Positions 35,540 to 47,119 of a stretch of DNA of 64,000 nucleotides are shown in pieces. Position numbers and translations under genes: made by a program. The notes below the pieces were generated by a model that did no database searches, was not told the DNA's origin, and saw only the letters and a list, made by a program, of their open reading frames with translations. Origin of the DNA: Perca fluviatilis (Eukaryota; Chordata; Actinopteri; Perciformes; Percidae); NCBI RefSeq assembly GCF_010015445.1, contig NC_053126.1, positions 10,851,778 to 10,915,777 of the forward strand, read 5' to 3'. Numbering within the stretch: the stretch's first letter is position 1; each line of letters begins with the position of its first letter.

Positions 35540-37662
35540 TGTTCAGTACACACTAACAATTTGAGGGTAAAGCTGTCATGGCAATTTTCTTAATTTGATG
35601 AAGCCCTTTTAAATGATCCTTATATTGGCTTACATAAACTTTTGAAAAGCTATGAACCCTTGCATCGTGCTGTCACGCAGACATAGAGCAATGTGACTAC
35701 ACACAAAACTCTTAAAATCAACATGAAATCTAAAGATACGATTTGTATGTTATTCTCTCACCTAATTTAGAAAACTTTAAAAAGTTACCCCTCTGCTCTT
35801 CAGCTACACGTCTTCTCTCTGACAGATGGAACTGGCTATACTGGTTCCATGTTGTATCCATGGCAACTGGTTGTCAACCATGACATCAGCTAAAGTCGAA
35901 CGTGCAGGTGATGTTTCTGTTTCTGTACTTCACTGGCGTCATGCCACATAAGCAATGTTTTTTCAGCGCATAATTATAATTAGATTTTGTGGGTATCATA
36001 TCACCAGGCTTCTCTGCTGCTTCCAGGGAAATGTCCCTTTGTGAGCATTTCAATCACCAAGCTAAATGCTGAGATGTAATCTTTTCTTTTTTTTTATCAA
36101 CCCTGCAGTGAGTAAATCAAGATACTGATGTGTTTGATGTGCCCTCAAAACTTAAAAACATGGAGATTTCAATATTTACATAGAAGATCAACAAGCATGT
36201 AACATGGAATAAAACTAGAACGTTTGGTACATCAGTCACTGAGGACACCATTGATCATAACTAAAAATTGACTGTTACCAAAGTTACTGTTGCTACGCCT
36301 GTCAACGATATCTAAGGGGCATGATCTTACACAAGTAAATAAATGCAGGCTTCTTTTCCCACAATTTTATCCTTCTTTTATATGGATGTTTACTATAGAA
36401 AAACATACTTGGACCAGTCAATTGTCCAAAAGTAAAGCAGTTAGCAGAATAAGCCATAATAATTGCTCCAAATTGATTGATATTTTAATGCTGCAGTAAA
36501 TATTTTCAGCTGTTTTGAACACTGTAGGCTTTTGGTAATTTCTACATAGCAAGCCCAACTGGAAAACAGGCTGTCAACTCCAGCAGAGTTTTTCCAAGCT
36601 GAAAAATAACACTGACAAACTGGGATACAGTTTTTGGGTCATGGAAGAACTCTGGTCAAGTTATGGAAAGTCATAAAATAAAAAATTACATTAGGGCCAT
36701 GGAACAAAAACTGATGAATGGACTTTTTAGTGTGTAGTTTAACTGCGGATAGGATTTTCCTTCAAAATGGTTTGACACAATGCTTTCTTGTTTGTTTAAC
36801 CTGCCGTCCATTGATTGATCAGTTTATGTATGCTTGTTATCAGGTTTTCCTTTAGATTTACCTAGTACTTGCATTCAGTAGATGCACACATTATTGTAGT
36901 GTTTTTGGTGAAGAAAGGGTTAGTGTGTTTGTAGTATGTTAAACAAAATAGTTCCTAGATATTATATGCTGTCACTCTAAGTCCTTGCCACATCTGCTTT
37001 TAGCAAACCAAACTCAGCTGGAAAAAGGCATACCTTTTGACTCAGGGCTTAAAGGAAACTTGACCTCCTGATTTATTAGAATGGGGATATTAAGTTTACG
37101 TTAATCCCCATTTGGGAAGCATGCAAGTGAGAGCATTGTTGACAAAAATGACATACACACACACACTGGATTTAAAGTTTCTTTGTAGCAGCTCAAAGAC
37201 ACGTATAACAGCACACATGCATGCATGCCCAAACACACTTCATTGTGTTGTGGGCCAACAATGAGCAAATGATCCTTGGCTGTGAAGGGGTTAACATCGG
37301 TCATGATCCATCCATCGCAGTAGGCCACCGCTCAATTATTCAACAAGCTGCGATCTAGTTTCATCAACTGCCAACACCACTGCCAGCAGTCGCATGCAGA
37401 GGGAAATATGCGCACAAATTAAACAGAAAATGAGTGATCTGGCCTTAAATTCAGGTCAGTGCTGCAAAAAGCTTTTAACCCTGTGTCATGATTCATTTTC
37501 AATTCAGTAAGCCAAAAGAAATTGTCTAATTTCTAATGTAGTCAAAATTGCATAACCGAACCACACAGTCAAACACAAGTCTTGTGTGTACATTGTACCC
37601 CCCCCCCCACATGTACTCACAGAGACTGACAGAAGGCTGATTGTGACAGGAAACTAAAGGAA

Positions 37663-37780
<118 letters not shown>

Positions 37781-38053
37781 GTTGGGGCATCAAACTCCAT
37801 AATGTTCTGCTGTGGGCGTGACATATTCCATATTGGTTAGCTTATAGAAAAGCAGTCTGATTTATTGCAGAATTTTCCATGTGAACATTTATGAGCCTGG
37901 AACAAAACATGGATACTGTGTTTTCCCATCAGTTCCTACTGTGTCTCTCCCCCATTGGGACTCTGTTTTAAAAACAATGACAGATGCTGATAACCATCCG
38001 CTTTCCTGATGACAAGCTGGTTTGCTGACAAAGGGGGAAAACATTACCTATCA

Positions 38054-38059
<6 letters not shown>

Positions 38060-38103
<44 letters not shown>
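38060..38103. repeat. (CT)n microsatellite
   Basis: Uninterrupted CT repeat. Confidence 0.97.
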
Positions 38104-38105
<2 letters not shown>

Positions 38106-38260
38106 ATCAAAATATTTTTCAAAAAACCAGGAAGTTTCAACACCCACAGTTCAAACAAACATGGTGACCGCATTTCATTTGATGGCCTCTCAGTTTTGGA
38201 GAGGTTGTGTGGCAACTTCAGCCTCTTTGGCTGATACTCTTAAAAATACTTCCAAACCGT

Positions 38261-38430
38261 GGCCGGGTTGGCTCAGTGGGTAGAGCAGGCGCACATAAAC
38301 ATAGAAGTGTATGCCTAGACGCAGAGGTCCAGGGTTTGAACCAGACCTGTGACGATTTCCTGCATGTCTCATGTCCACCTCTCTCTCCCGTTTCTCACCT
38401 AGTTGTCCTATCCATTAAAGGTGAAAAAAA
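38261..38430 (+). mobile_element. tRNA-derived SINE
   Basis: The head has both internal RNA polymerase III promoter boxes: an A box in GGCTCAGTGGGTAGAGCAGG (38270-38289) and a B box in GGTCCAGGGTTTGAACC (38326-38342). The tRNA-unrelated body follows with TTTCCTGCATGTCTCATGTC, a CTCTCTCCCG stretch, and a tail TATCCATTAAAGGTGAAAAAAA. This layout is a well-known fish SINE family. B-box changes (TTTGAACC for TTCGAATCC) suggest an old copy. It is not a functional tRNA, as the anticodon arm does not fold. Confidence 0.85.
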
Positions 38431-39173
38431 TACTTTCAAACCAGGAATTTCTGTCCTTTACACTTTTACACATAGGTCAGACATCTGCATACACCAACCA
38501 TCAGTAGGGAGCCAAGAACACATACAGTGGTGTTATCACCCTCCATCACTGACAGAAACTCACACAATTGAGCTTGTACAGATCAAACCCACGGCACAAA
38601 AAGACCAAATCAAAAGTGTCCAAAATGCACACAACTGTCAAAGACTGAGACTTCAAGAGATGGCACAGGCCCCAGGGGGTGATTAGTGGGGTTATTGAGA
38701 GGCAGTCCGAGGTTAGATTGGCAGACACTTGCGTCTCCCCCACATAATGACTCCCAGCTGTGCTACTTTTACTGTTTATGTTAGACGAGTTCCACTCCAA
38801 ACTCTTTTCCTTCCCATGGTGGCTAACTGGAAACTTCTCTCATCTCGATTTTTCTGAACCACTCTGTTTATCTGTCGGCTGTATATCTCTGGGCTCTACA
38901 TACTCTTAACTGCGCTGTTTCTTTTATTGAACTCTCTTACTCAATCCTCTCGCTGCATCTAATTTTCTATCCCTCCTACTCACACTCTCCCTCCTTGCTT
39001 TTTCTCTTCCTCCTCTCTGACATGTTTCTCCTTTGCATAGATCCCAGGATGCTAATACATTTAATTGTAAATGGATTTTTCTCCCCCTTGGAAGATCTAA
39101 CCCAGCTGCTCAATCCAAGCACTTCCTTTCCAGCCTTGAAAAGGAGGATCTTAAGGGATTCATGAGAGTTGTT

Positions 39174-39174
<1 letters not shown>

Positions 39175-39209
<35 letters not shown>
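39175..39209. repeat. (CT)n microsatellite
   Basis: Short uninterrupted CT repeat followed by CCCTCC. Confidence 0.95.
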
Positions 39210-39213
<4 letters not shown>

Positions 39214-39509
39214 CTTCCTTCTCAGGGCAAGCTGCCTAGATTGCCGCTACCCTAAAGAATTCCTAAAGAATTCAGTGCCTGAAATGAAATAAATTGTGCC
39301 ATCTGTGTTATTTTTTTATACAGTGTTGAGGTAGATTTGCAGGCACTGTTCTGGTGACCGAGGCTCAGCCATGATTTCTAACATGCATTTGCAGTAATCA
39401 CAAGAATGTTGAAGGGGAGTTAGTCAAAAGTTTTTTTTTTAAAGCTGTCCTCTTTCTTTCTGTCAGAATAAATCATAAACCATCTTCCCCTCTACACACC
39501 ACAGTACTT

Positions 39510-39511
<2 letters not shown>

Positions 39512-39565
<54 letters not shown>
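39512..39565. repeat. (CT)n microsatellite
   Basis: About 27 CT units. Confidence 0.97.
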
Positions 39566-39569
<4 letters not shown>

Positions 39570-40435
39570 CTGCCCACATACTCCATATGTATTTTTAGCA
39601 GGCACAAGCTGGACCATCATGGTAGCTTCACATATCCAGTGAAAACAATAGACTTCTCATGTTGCGTAATACGATTGCAGGTCTGTCCTGTGCACACAAT
39701 ATGTGCACCGTATGTAGACTCATATTTGGTCACCCAACACCCACTCTACCTGTCCATTACTTCACAGATGATATCAGCTGAGGTTACAGGGCTGGCAACC
39801 AGTTATCATCCGTCTCATTGCACATTTTCTTCCCGGTGTGTGGGTGGTAAATCAGTGTGATCACACTGTAGAGCTCATGGCACAATTAAACCGGTTCTAT
39901 AAATGTCTTCATCCAGCCAGTTGGAGCTGTCAGTGATATGCTGCAAATGGACAGTTTCATTCCAAAATAAAGTACACTCTAATAAAATGTGACATCTACG
40001 ACTGAATGACACAAAATTAATGCACATAATTAATCTGTATCAACAAAGAATGATGTGCAAGTAATTAACTATATATATATCCTTTACAATACAGTAATCA
40101 TTAGTACCTTGAAGTGACACTTCACCCACATGGTCTTGTATGAAACATTCACCCTACAGGCTTAGTGATGACTCGACTGTGTGTTTTAGTCACCTGCTGT
40201 GTTCTCATGCCCTGCAGACAGCAGAATGCCTTGCCCAATCTTTCTGCATATGCTGCACAATTTAAACATCTTGTATAGGCTTTTAAGTAATATAGAAACC
40301 AATCTCTCTATTGAGCTCTTGTGGTTTCTTCTTCACAATGTCTTTGTCATCATAAACTAATGGATGAACCTTTGCATTGTTTATATATTTTACCTGTATA
40401 AAAGACAAGTACACACTTTTCTCACTCTCTTCCAG

Positions 40436-40663
40436 GAGGCTCCTGCCCAGGCTGTAGCCCACACGCAGCCCCAATCCCAGTCACAGCCTCAAGTCGACCA
40501 GTCTGAGCTCGTTCCACGTCTGTGCCACCTGCTGCGGTCTGACACGGGCTACGGCTTCAACCTCCACAGTGATCGGTCCAGGCCCGGACAGTACATCCGC
40601 TCCTTGGACCCAGGATCACCTGCAGACCACGCCGGGCTCCGGCCACAAGACAGGCTGATTGAG
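40436..40663 (+). CDS. nherf2: nherf2 exon 3: linker end and first half of PDZ2
   Basis: Encodes residues 169-244. It begins [20 protein letters not shown], a Gln/Pro/Ser linker, then ELVPRLCHL, which mirrors the RPRLCHL lead-in to PDZ2 in NHERF2. The PDZ2 binding loop GYGF is at 206-209, followed by [20 protein letters not shown] and [17 protein letters not shown] and RLIEVNG are closer to NHERF2 than to NHERF1. The acceptor is TCTCTTCCAG and the donor GAG|GTAGGA, both phase 0. An ORF call that starts upstream at 40364 runs through intron sequence and should be ignored. Confidence 0.94.
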
Positions 40664-41056
40664 GTAGGATGGAGTGTCAGGGTATGAAAGTATAATGCAA
40701 TCCAATACAGTAGTCCTGCAGTAAATCCTACATCTGGTTCAGTTTTTGTTGACACTGTCAGATTCAACTTTCTTGTACTTTTAGCTTACAGTGTTGTTTT
40801 GGACTGCATTACCGTTGGTGTGTATGCATGTGGGATGTAAACAAACAAAAGTTTTTCAGATATGAACAGGTTTTGCCCTTTCATCAGATACAAACAGTAT
40901 CGGAATTTTTGAAGTAATATTCATCCCTTAATTTACAGGCCGTCTCAAGAGTGGATGCAAAATAGGGGAGGGAGCTTTTCAGATTTTTGTCAATAGCTTT
41001 TTCATTTTAATTTCATAAGCGCTTCAGTCTAGCTTTATTTTTTATTAGGACTTCCT

Positions 41057-41542
41057 GCAACTTAATAGCCTAACAAGCCAGACCCACATCAAGATGTTGG
41101 GTCTGGGAACTCAACATTGACAGGGCTCAATCCAAGGGTCGGGATAAACAGTTGTCTGTCAAATTCCCACCGCACGCAATGGGATAGCGCTACAACCAAG
41201 CATAGCAACGAAGAAGGTAGTGGAGCTTTAGTCGATAGATAAAACTTTTGCCATATCTGGTCGGCAAAACTCCGAACACATCTTCCTTTTGTAAGAATGA
41301 TTTCTGTGCCGTTCTTTGTTCTTTTCTCAAAGAAAAGCTTTACTCCAAGTCTTCCAGAAGACCACTGTTCCCAGCAGCAGCAGCCATAAGCCCGCCCACC
41401 GACTCTATACACGGTGTGATTGGCCTGACCAGAGTTTGGTTTTTCCAGCTCGCAAGTCAACGGAGAGTGCCTAGACCCCCCTGGCTGCAAATTAAATTTG
41501 CTGCCGCTAGGGTGCGTCTAGATTTCTAGGCTAGCAACTTAA
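41057..41542. mobile_element. TAGCCTGAC inverted-repeat element, copy 3, with RecQ-like fragment; TSD GCAACTTAA
   Basis: The element spans 41066-41533 (468 bp), flanked exactly by GCAACTTAA (41057-41065 and 41534-41542). It starts TAGCCTAACAAGCCAGACCC and ends GATTTCTAGGCTA. The left stem-loop is complete: CCAGACCCACATC (41078-41090), AA, then GATGTTGGGTCTGG. It has the same roughly 63-bp internal deletion as copy 1, so the two form a subfamily. The - strand helicase-like frame is broken in the Walker A region by substitutions and a frameshift. Confidence 0.9.
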
Positions 41543-42647
41543 TGCACATCTTACTTTTTTATTTTGTATTATTAGTATTCATTATGACAAATTAGCTATC
41601 ATGGCCCGTTTTTGTCAATACTGTATCTTCTCATTTAATATAGATGGCAGTAAAAAAAACATTTAACACACAACTAAGCGATGTAGATGATTTCTAACAA
41701 CTTCTTCTGGAAACCCAAATACAGATACAAATACAGATGTATATGAGACTAGGTGGTGGAGCAGTTGGAAATGTGGGCTCAATAAGAAGTCAACGGGGTC
41801 AGGGGAACCTGATAAGCTGGAAGGAATTTAAATAAGTACTCACAGTAAAAGTGAGTGAGTAAGTGAGTGTTTTCATGCATACATGCACTTGGCACAGTAG
41901 ACCCCGGCAGAGGAATGAGGAGATTATAACAAATGTGCACACGCTAATGAGGTGATTATTGATAAATGATTCTGGGTTAGTCTGGTACATGTCAGAGAAT
42001 AATATGATTGACCGGGTGTGAGAAAATCCCTCGAGAGGCCTCTTGTAGCCCTTCATGTTGCCACGTTGGATAATTATGTTTTTTCTGTATCTTTGTAGGT
42101 GTGTTTGAACTGTATATGCATGTTGCTGTGTGCCTACACTCCTGATTTTGCACATGTGCCCACATTTCCACACAGCCATCCAATCCATTACCTTTAAATA
42201 AATCTGGGGAAAGTGAGGAAAGTGAAAGAGCAGCACTTGTCCCCTCCCTCATTACCACCACTGATGTGCCTTTGAGCAAGGACCTTAACCCCAACTGCTC
42301 CAGTGGAGCTGCTCAGTGGCCAGCAGATCAGACTGTGGTTGTACTGGGCAGCTTCCAGGTATGAATGTGTAAGTGTGTGAATGTGATCAGGGCGTTCCTG
42401 CCTCTCAGTGAACCTTCCCTGAATAAAGAAAGTTTAAATTAAAAATAAATTAAAAAAGTACGCTTGGATGACCTTTACTTCATGACACACCAACATGCTG
42501 CGCTGCCAGTGCAGGTAAAGAAGCTCTTGGCTGCTCCGAACATCACTAGAAGTCGACAGATGTCTTTGCACGGTGTTTTCATATAAACTGATTTATTTTT
42601 GTTAATTTAAACACAAAACATGCATGTACCATAGAGGGAGAACACCT

Positions 42648-42722
42648 GAATGCACCACCTTATTGGTGCATTCACCTTATATACTAGTATGTGCTATATT
42701 GTTAATTCTAACAATATAGCAC
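42648..42722. repeat. Two adjacent hairpins
   Basis: Hairpin 1 is GAATGCACC (42648-42656) and GGTGCATTC (42665-42673). Hairpin 2 is GTGCTATATTGTTA (42691-42704), loop ATTC, then its perfect inverse (42709-42722). Nothing nearby says whether they are transcribed or part of a decayed element. Confidence 0.8.
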
Positions 42723-42908
42723 AAATAAAAGTCTGTTGACGATTATTAATATATAAACTCATCATGATCAACTATACAGAGTGCTTTATCACTCAAATGT
42801 TTTACACTGGTCCAAAAAAGTAGCCGGACATATCATTAATTATAGTGTGTTCCAATTTTAGAACAAAGCTGTTAGGAGAGTCTAAAAACTTTAGTCAAAA
42901 GCTACAAA

Positions 42909-43146
42909 AAAGTTTGGGTTACACTTTACTTGAAGGTGTCTACATAAGAGTGACATGACTCTGTCATGAACGTGTCATAAACATTATAAACAAGTCATAA
43001 ACGTTTATGACGCATCTACCAACACTACTCTCATTAAGTGTCATTCGGTTTTTGTCATGACAAGTTAGGGTTAGAGTTAGGGTTAGGGTTCATGTGTCAT
43101 GACAGTGTCATGTAGATACCTTCAAGTAAAGCATTACCAAAGTTTG
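42909..43146. mobile_element. MITE with 8-bp duplication AAAGTTTG and internal telomere-like repeats
   Basis: The element spans 42917-43138 (222 bp), flanked by AAAGTTTG on both sides (42909-42916 and 43139-43146). An 8-bp duplication suggests the hAT superfamily. The ends GGTTACACTTTACTTGAAGG and CCTTCAAGTAAAGCATTACC are inverted with two mismatches, and the inverted repeat continues through GTGTCTACAT / ATGTAGATAC. The centre has (GTTAGG)-type repeats near 43066-43090. Confidence 0.9.
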
Positions 43147-43680
43147 CAACAGTTATTGAATACAGATGTGACCCCATGTACTTATACTGTCACAACTGTA
43201 ATTAAAATGGCAGGAGTCACACTTGTGTCTGTTGCCCGGCCCCTGTTTCTAAAGATAACAGGACCTAAAGTGTGTCAGCCTGGAGAGAGAGAGGGAAGAG
43301 GCCGGTGATAGGGGAGAGGAGAGTTGGTTATAAATTAGTCTGATCGCACGGGCTGACAGGGGGAGAGACATGGGGGAGGAGTGTGTTTGTGTATGTTTGT
43401 CGCTTCTTATAAAACATAGAGAGATATAGAGGCAGACGTGCGTGTTAAATAAGAGAGGGGGAGAAAGTAGCTGAGAGCGAAGATGCATGCAGGAACAAAA
43501 AGGAAGAGAGTTTCCTTCACAAAGTTTCTGTCACAAACAGAAACGTGTGCATTTAAGTGGCAGTCACATGAAAGTTAAAGGGTCATTAGTCAATCTCCTA
43601 GTCTAGAAGAGGAAATGGTTGACAAAGATCATGGGTGTTCAGTCAGCTTTGCCCAGGTTAAAAAATAATGCTGGCAGTAG

Positions 43681-43800
43681 AATCTGAATCAGCTTTAATG
43701 GCCAAGTACTGTAAGTGTGAACTCATACAGGGAATTTGACTCTGGCTTTTTGTTGCTCTCAAAGTACATACACATAAATAGACATACGGCTAAAAACAAC
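43681..43800. repeat. Dispersed fish repeat fragment
   Basis: TTTAATGGCCAAGTACTGTA, GGGAATTTGACTCTGGCTTT and AAAGTACATACACATA match, from memory, a widespread SINE- or LINE-tail-like fish sequence. Edges are approximate. Confidence 0.45.
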
Positions 43801-44045
43801 GACAAAGCTAAATATAAACATTACACTGTTTATGTGTTATAATATACTTTTCATTATGAGCAGTTTTTAATCTGAGTGTACATACACAACATTCCCATTC
43901 ATTCCCATGACCTTTGGCCTCGCTGGTTGTACATCAGGGTCCAGACCAGGCTGCAGAGCAGGCCAAACAGGACCTGATAGTGAGGTTAAACAGAGTTCAG
44001 TTAGGATCTCTGAAAATGTGCCAAGAAATGTGACACATAACCTGT

Positions 44046-44160
44046 GGAGCCAGGCTACTTGTTTCCCCCTGTTCCCAGTCTTTATGCTAACCTAAGCTAA
44101 CTGGCTGCTACATATTTACCATACAGATATGAAAGTGATATTAACTCCCAAGTCTTAGGT
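44046..44160. repeat. Dispersed repeat, partial copy (family of 54.9 kb)
   Basis: CCAGGCTACTTGTTTCCCCC, CTAAGCTAACTGGCTGCTAC and ATACAGATATGAAAGTGATA follow the order of 54922-55115, but the right end is missing. Confidence 0.7.
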
Positions 44161-44805
44161 GTTCTAGAGATGGGATCAAATTACAAAGATGATGAAATGT
44201 TCACTGTATCTACAGTATCACCAACAATATCAGGTCATCGCATTTGGTGAACTCACTGAATGGAAACCAATTTCTAGATAGGAAATCAATCAAAAACTTT
44301 GTTTCTGTTTAGTTTTTTTTTTTTTAAATGATTGACTGTAATATAAGCTGTAGACAATATGTAGTTAATGGACTAAAATATGGGTAACGTGAGCGATATG
44401 ATCAGGACCACCAAGCAGAGTTGCAGTTGTTGAAGTTAAAGTCTGTAAAAAGGCTAAATGTTGCTGATCACACTTCAGTCCTGGCATGCTGATGTACTGA
44501 TGCTCCACTGGAACATTAGACGGCTGATGAGAGTGTGTGGGAACATCCTGTAGCAGGTCACTGATGACAGTAACAGTCTCCCATCTCCCTTCATCTCTCC
44601 ATGGACACATAACTTAACGATCGCATTTACATGCACACACACAAAGGAAGTTGGAAGGTACTAAAGGAAGCATCAGGCCAAATCTAGTTTAATTAAAGGA
44701 GCTTTATGTGCATGATGCATGTTTTAAAGCAAATATTTGAATACAAATACTTACATAAAAAAATAAAGCTAAAACTTACTTACTTACTTGCAACTATTTT
44801 GATAA

Positions 44806-44930
44806 TCGAAGAATCCATCCATCCATCCATCTTCGTCCGCTTATCCGGTGTCGGGTCGCAGGGGGAGCAGCTCCAGCAGGGGACCCCAAACTTCCCTTTC
44901 CCGAGCCACATTAACCAGCTCCGACTGCGC
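44806..44930. repeat. Dispersed repeat with (CCAT)n head
   Basis: (ATCC)n is followed by CTTCGTCCGCTTATCCGGTG, TCGGGTCGCAGGGGGAGCAG and ACTTCCCTTTCCCGAGCCAC. This is recalled as a common retroelement tail in fish genomes. Only about 120 bases are present. Confidence 0.55.
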
Positions 44931-45250
44931 TAGTTAAGTTATTTCTAACAAACAAAGTTTGGGAAACTTTTAAAAGATAGTTAAACGCTAAACAGCTTTG
45001 TATTATTTATGTATAATTTTACTGTATCTATTTATGTATTTGCCTTTTATGTTTTGTATGTGCATTTTTAGGCTACTGTCTGCATAAAGCTTTGGACTGT
45101 TTGTGTATTGCAATTATCCTACACTACACCTGTGGGACACTTAAGGTAACCTTTATTAAGTGTTCTGGTAAAAATATGATCTCACGCCAGCTTAATAACT
45201 TTATCTCAGTGCTTCAGTTTTGTTTGGAGCCTCCTTGAGTTAGTTGGCTG

Positions 45251-45252
<2 letters not shown>

Positions 45253-45340
<88 letters not shown>
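45253..45340. repeat. (GT)n microsatellite
   Basis: About 44 uninterrupted GT units. Confidence 0.97.
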
Positions 45341-45342
<2 letters not shown>

Positions 45343-45794
45343 ACGCGCTGATAATTGTAACCGTTACTGGCCATGCGTCAAGACAGCGCTTGTGTTATCT
45401 GTCAGCAGCCTGTTAGAGAGGCGAACAACCATGACAGATGTCTCTTTCTCACTGTCTTTTTCTTTCACCACACCCCATTACACTGGAGGTGTATCAGCAG
45501 CAGCTAGCGTTGCAAAGGCTATGATGAGAGCTCAGCTTTCTGCCGATGTTTGGCAGAAGCAGTGACACCAGTAAATGCCTCATCAGTCTCTCTGCTCTGC
45601 CTGCGCTCAACAGTGCGTACTCTGGACCTCTCACAAACTGGAGGGTGACATCAAAGAACATACTCACTTGGGTTTAAATTCATTGCTGCCCACAAATCAG
45701 CTCCACCGTGATTTAACTCCCTGATGATGATCAGTTCATGTCTCTCTCACACACATAAAACACACACACACATTTAATCCTACGTTGCTGTCTC

Positions 45795-46074
45795 ACGGTC
45801 TGACAGAAATTCCACCAGATGTCAATCAAATCGAGACAGCAAGCTAGACTATCTGTTCAATCTGAGGTTTCTGTTGCACGAAAATAACTTTTGAACGTAC
45901 ACGTTCCACCAAAAAAAAGTTCCTTCCTGAGCGGCCCCAAAGACGATTGTGATTGGTTTAAAGAAATGCCAATAAACCAGAGCACATTTTTCTCCCATCC
46001 CGGATTGCTATGTAGACTAGCCAGACCCTCCTCCGCAGCACTGTGGAGGAAGGTCTGGCAATGCCAGACTATCT
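45795..46074. repeat. Dispersed fish repeat, 3' part, ending in a strong hairpin
   Basis: Shares GCTAGACTATCTGTTCAATC-type sequence with the repeat at 7742-8330. The right end has a long hairpin at 46020-46059: GCCAGACC ... GGTCTGGC, extended by TCCTCC/GGAGGA pairing around a short loop. An AAGACGATTGTGATTGGTTT block is typical of this family (from memory). Confidence 0.7.
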
Positions 46075-46129
46075 CACACACTATGTTGTTACCTTACATA
46101 GCCAACATAGAAATGTTGTTTTAAACCGT

Positions 46130-46210
46130 GCTAGCAGAATGGCTCTAGGGATGATAACGTCGGTCTGTCTACCACTTTGGTCCAGATTGAAATATCTCAA
46201 CAACTATTGG
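46130..46210. repeat. Short dispersed repeat fragment
   Basis: GGTCCAGATTGAAATATCTC followed by AACAACTATTGGAGGGATTG and CCATGAAGGTC is recalled as a frequent fish repeat motif. Edges are uncertain. Confidence 0.45.
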
Positions 46211-47059
46211 AGGGATTGCCATGAAGGTCTGTAATCCTAATGACTTCGCTGATCCCCTGCAGTTAGCAGCCAATTAAGTAACAAGTAAATACATTCACAA
46301 ATCACATGTGCACCACTTGCCACATGACATTAGTTTAAAAGTATATCTGTCCTTTTTTGTATCAAAAACAAATGCACAAAATATAAGCAACATACTGACA
46401 TGCACACATGCATACAAAATACCAATCTAGTAGAACAGACCAGATTTGGTGAACATGGTTGAATTGCTTTATACAGACACCCAGATGATTCTTAGTCTTA
46501 CTCTAACTGTGGTCAGGTAGGAATCAGCAGGCATTTAATTTCGGGGCATTGACAATGAACAAATATCAAAATTAGCGCTGAGACATCACCATTGAATCTT
46601 TCTGCACAGAATGAAAAGTACTCTTGTCAACATGACAGCTGTTGTGGGAATATTGTCACTAATTGATCTACCAAATCAGTGTCTGAATTAATTGGAGGCC
46701 ACAAATAGTTGCTGAATCACGCATTACATATTTATAACAGCTTGTTTAACAATTTCCTGGAGTTTCAACAGGCTTCAATTCCTGTCAACATCTACATCAA
46801 CTGTCATAATGTGCTTCATGGTCAGTGTGAAAACTGGGTTCATTCAATTTTGTCTCTCTTTGCGAAAGTAAACTGGAGAGCGAAGAGTTAAAAGTCACAC
46901 ATGCTTCATAATCACATATGCGCAGATGCATTTGAAATTGTTTGTTTTGATCATCCTAAGGTTAGTCTGTACCTGCTCTTACAAACATACACACACACAA
47001 ACCACATTAAACATGTGCCAGTGAACATCAGGTGGTTGGACTATCCATGACTTTGATGA

Positions 47060-47081
47060 GACACACACACACACACACATA

Positions 47082-47117
<36 letters not shown>
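47060..47117. repeat. (CA)n microsatellite, interrupted
   Basis: Two (CA)n blocks separated by TATCA. Confidence 0.95.

Positions 47118-47119
<2 letters not shown>

Noticed and set aside
38261..38345. tRNA gene
   Set aside because: A and B boxes are present, but the cloverleaf does not form and a SINE body and A-rich tail follow; it is a tRNA-derived SINE.
43066..43092. True telomere or chromosome end
   Set aside because: The TTAGGG-type units are few and enclosed in a transposable element with target duplications, so they are interstitial.
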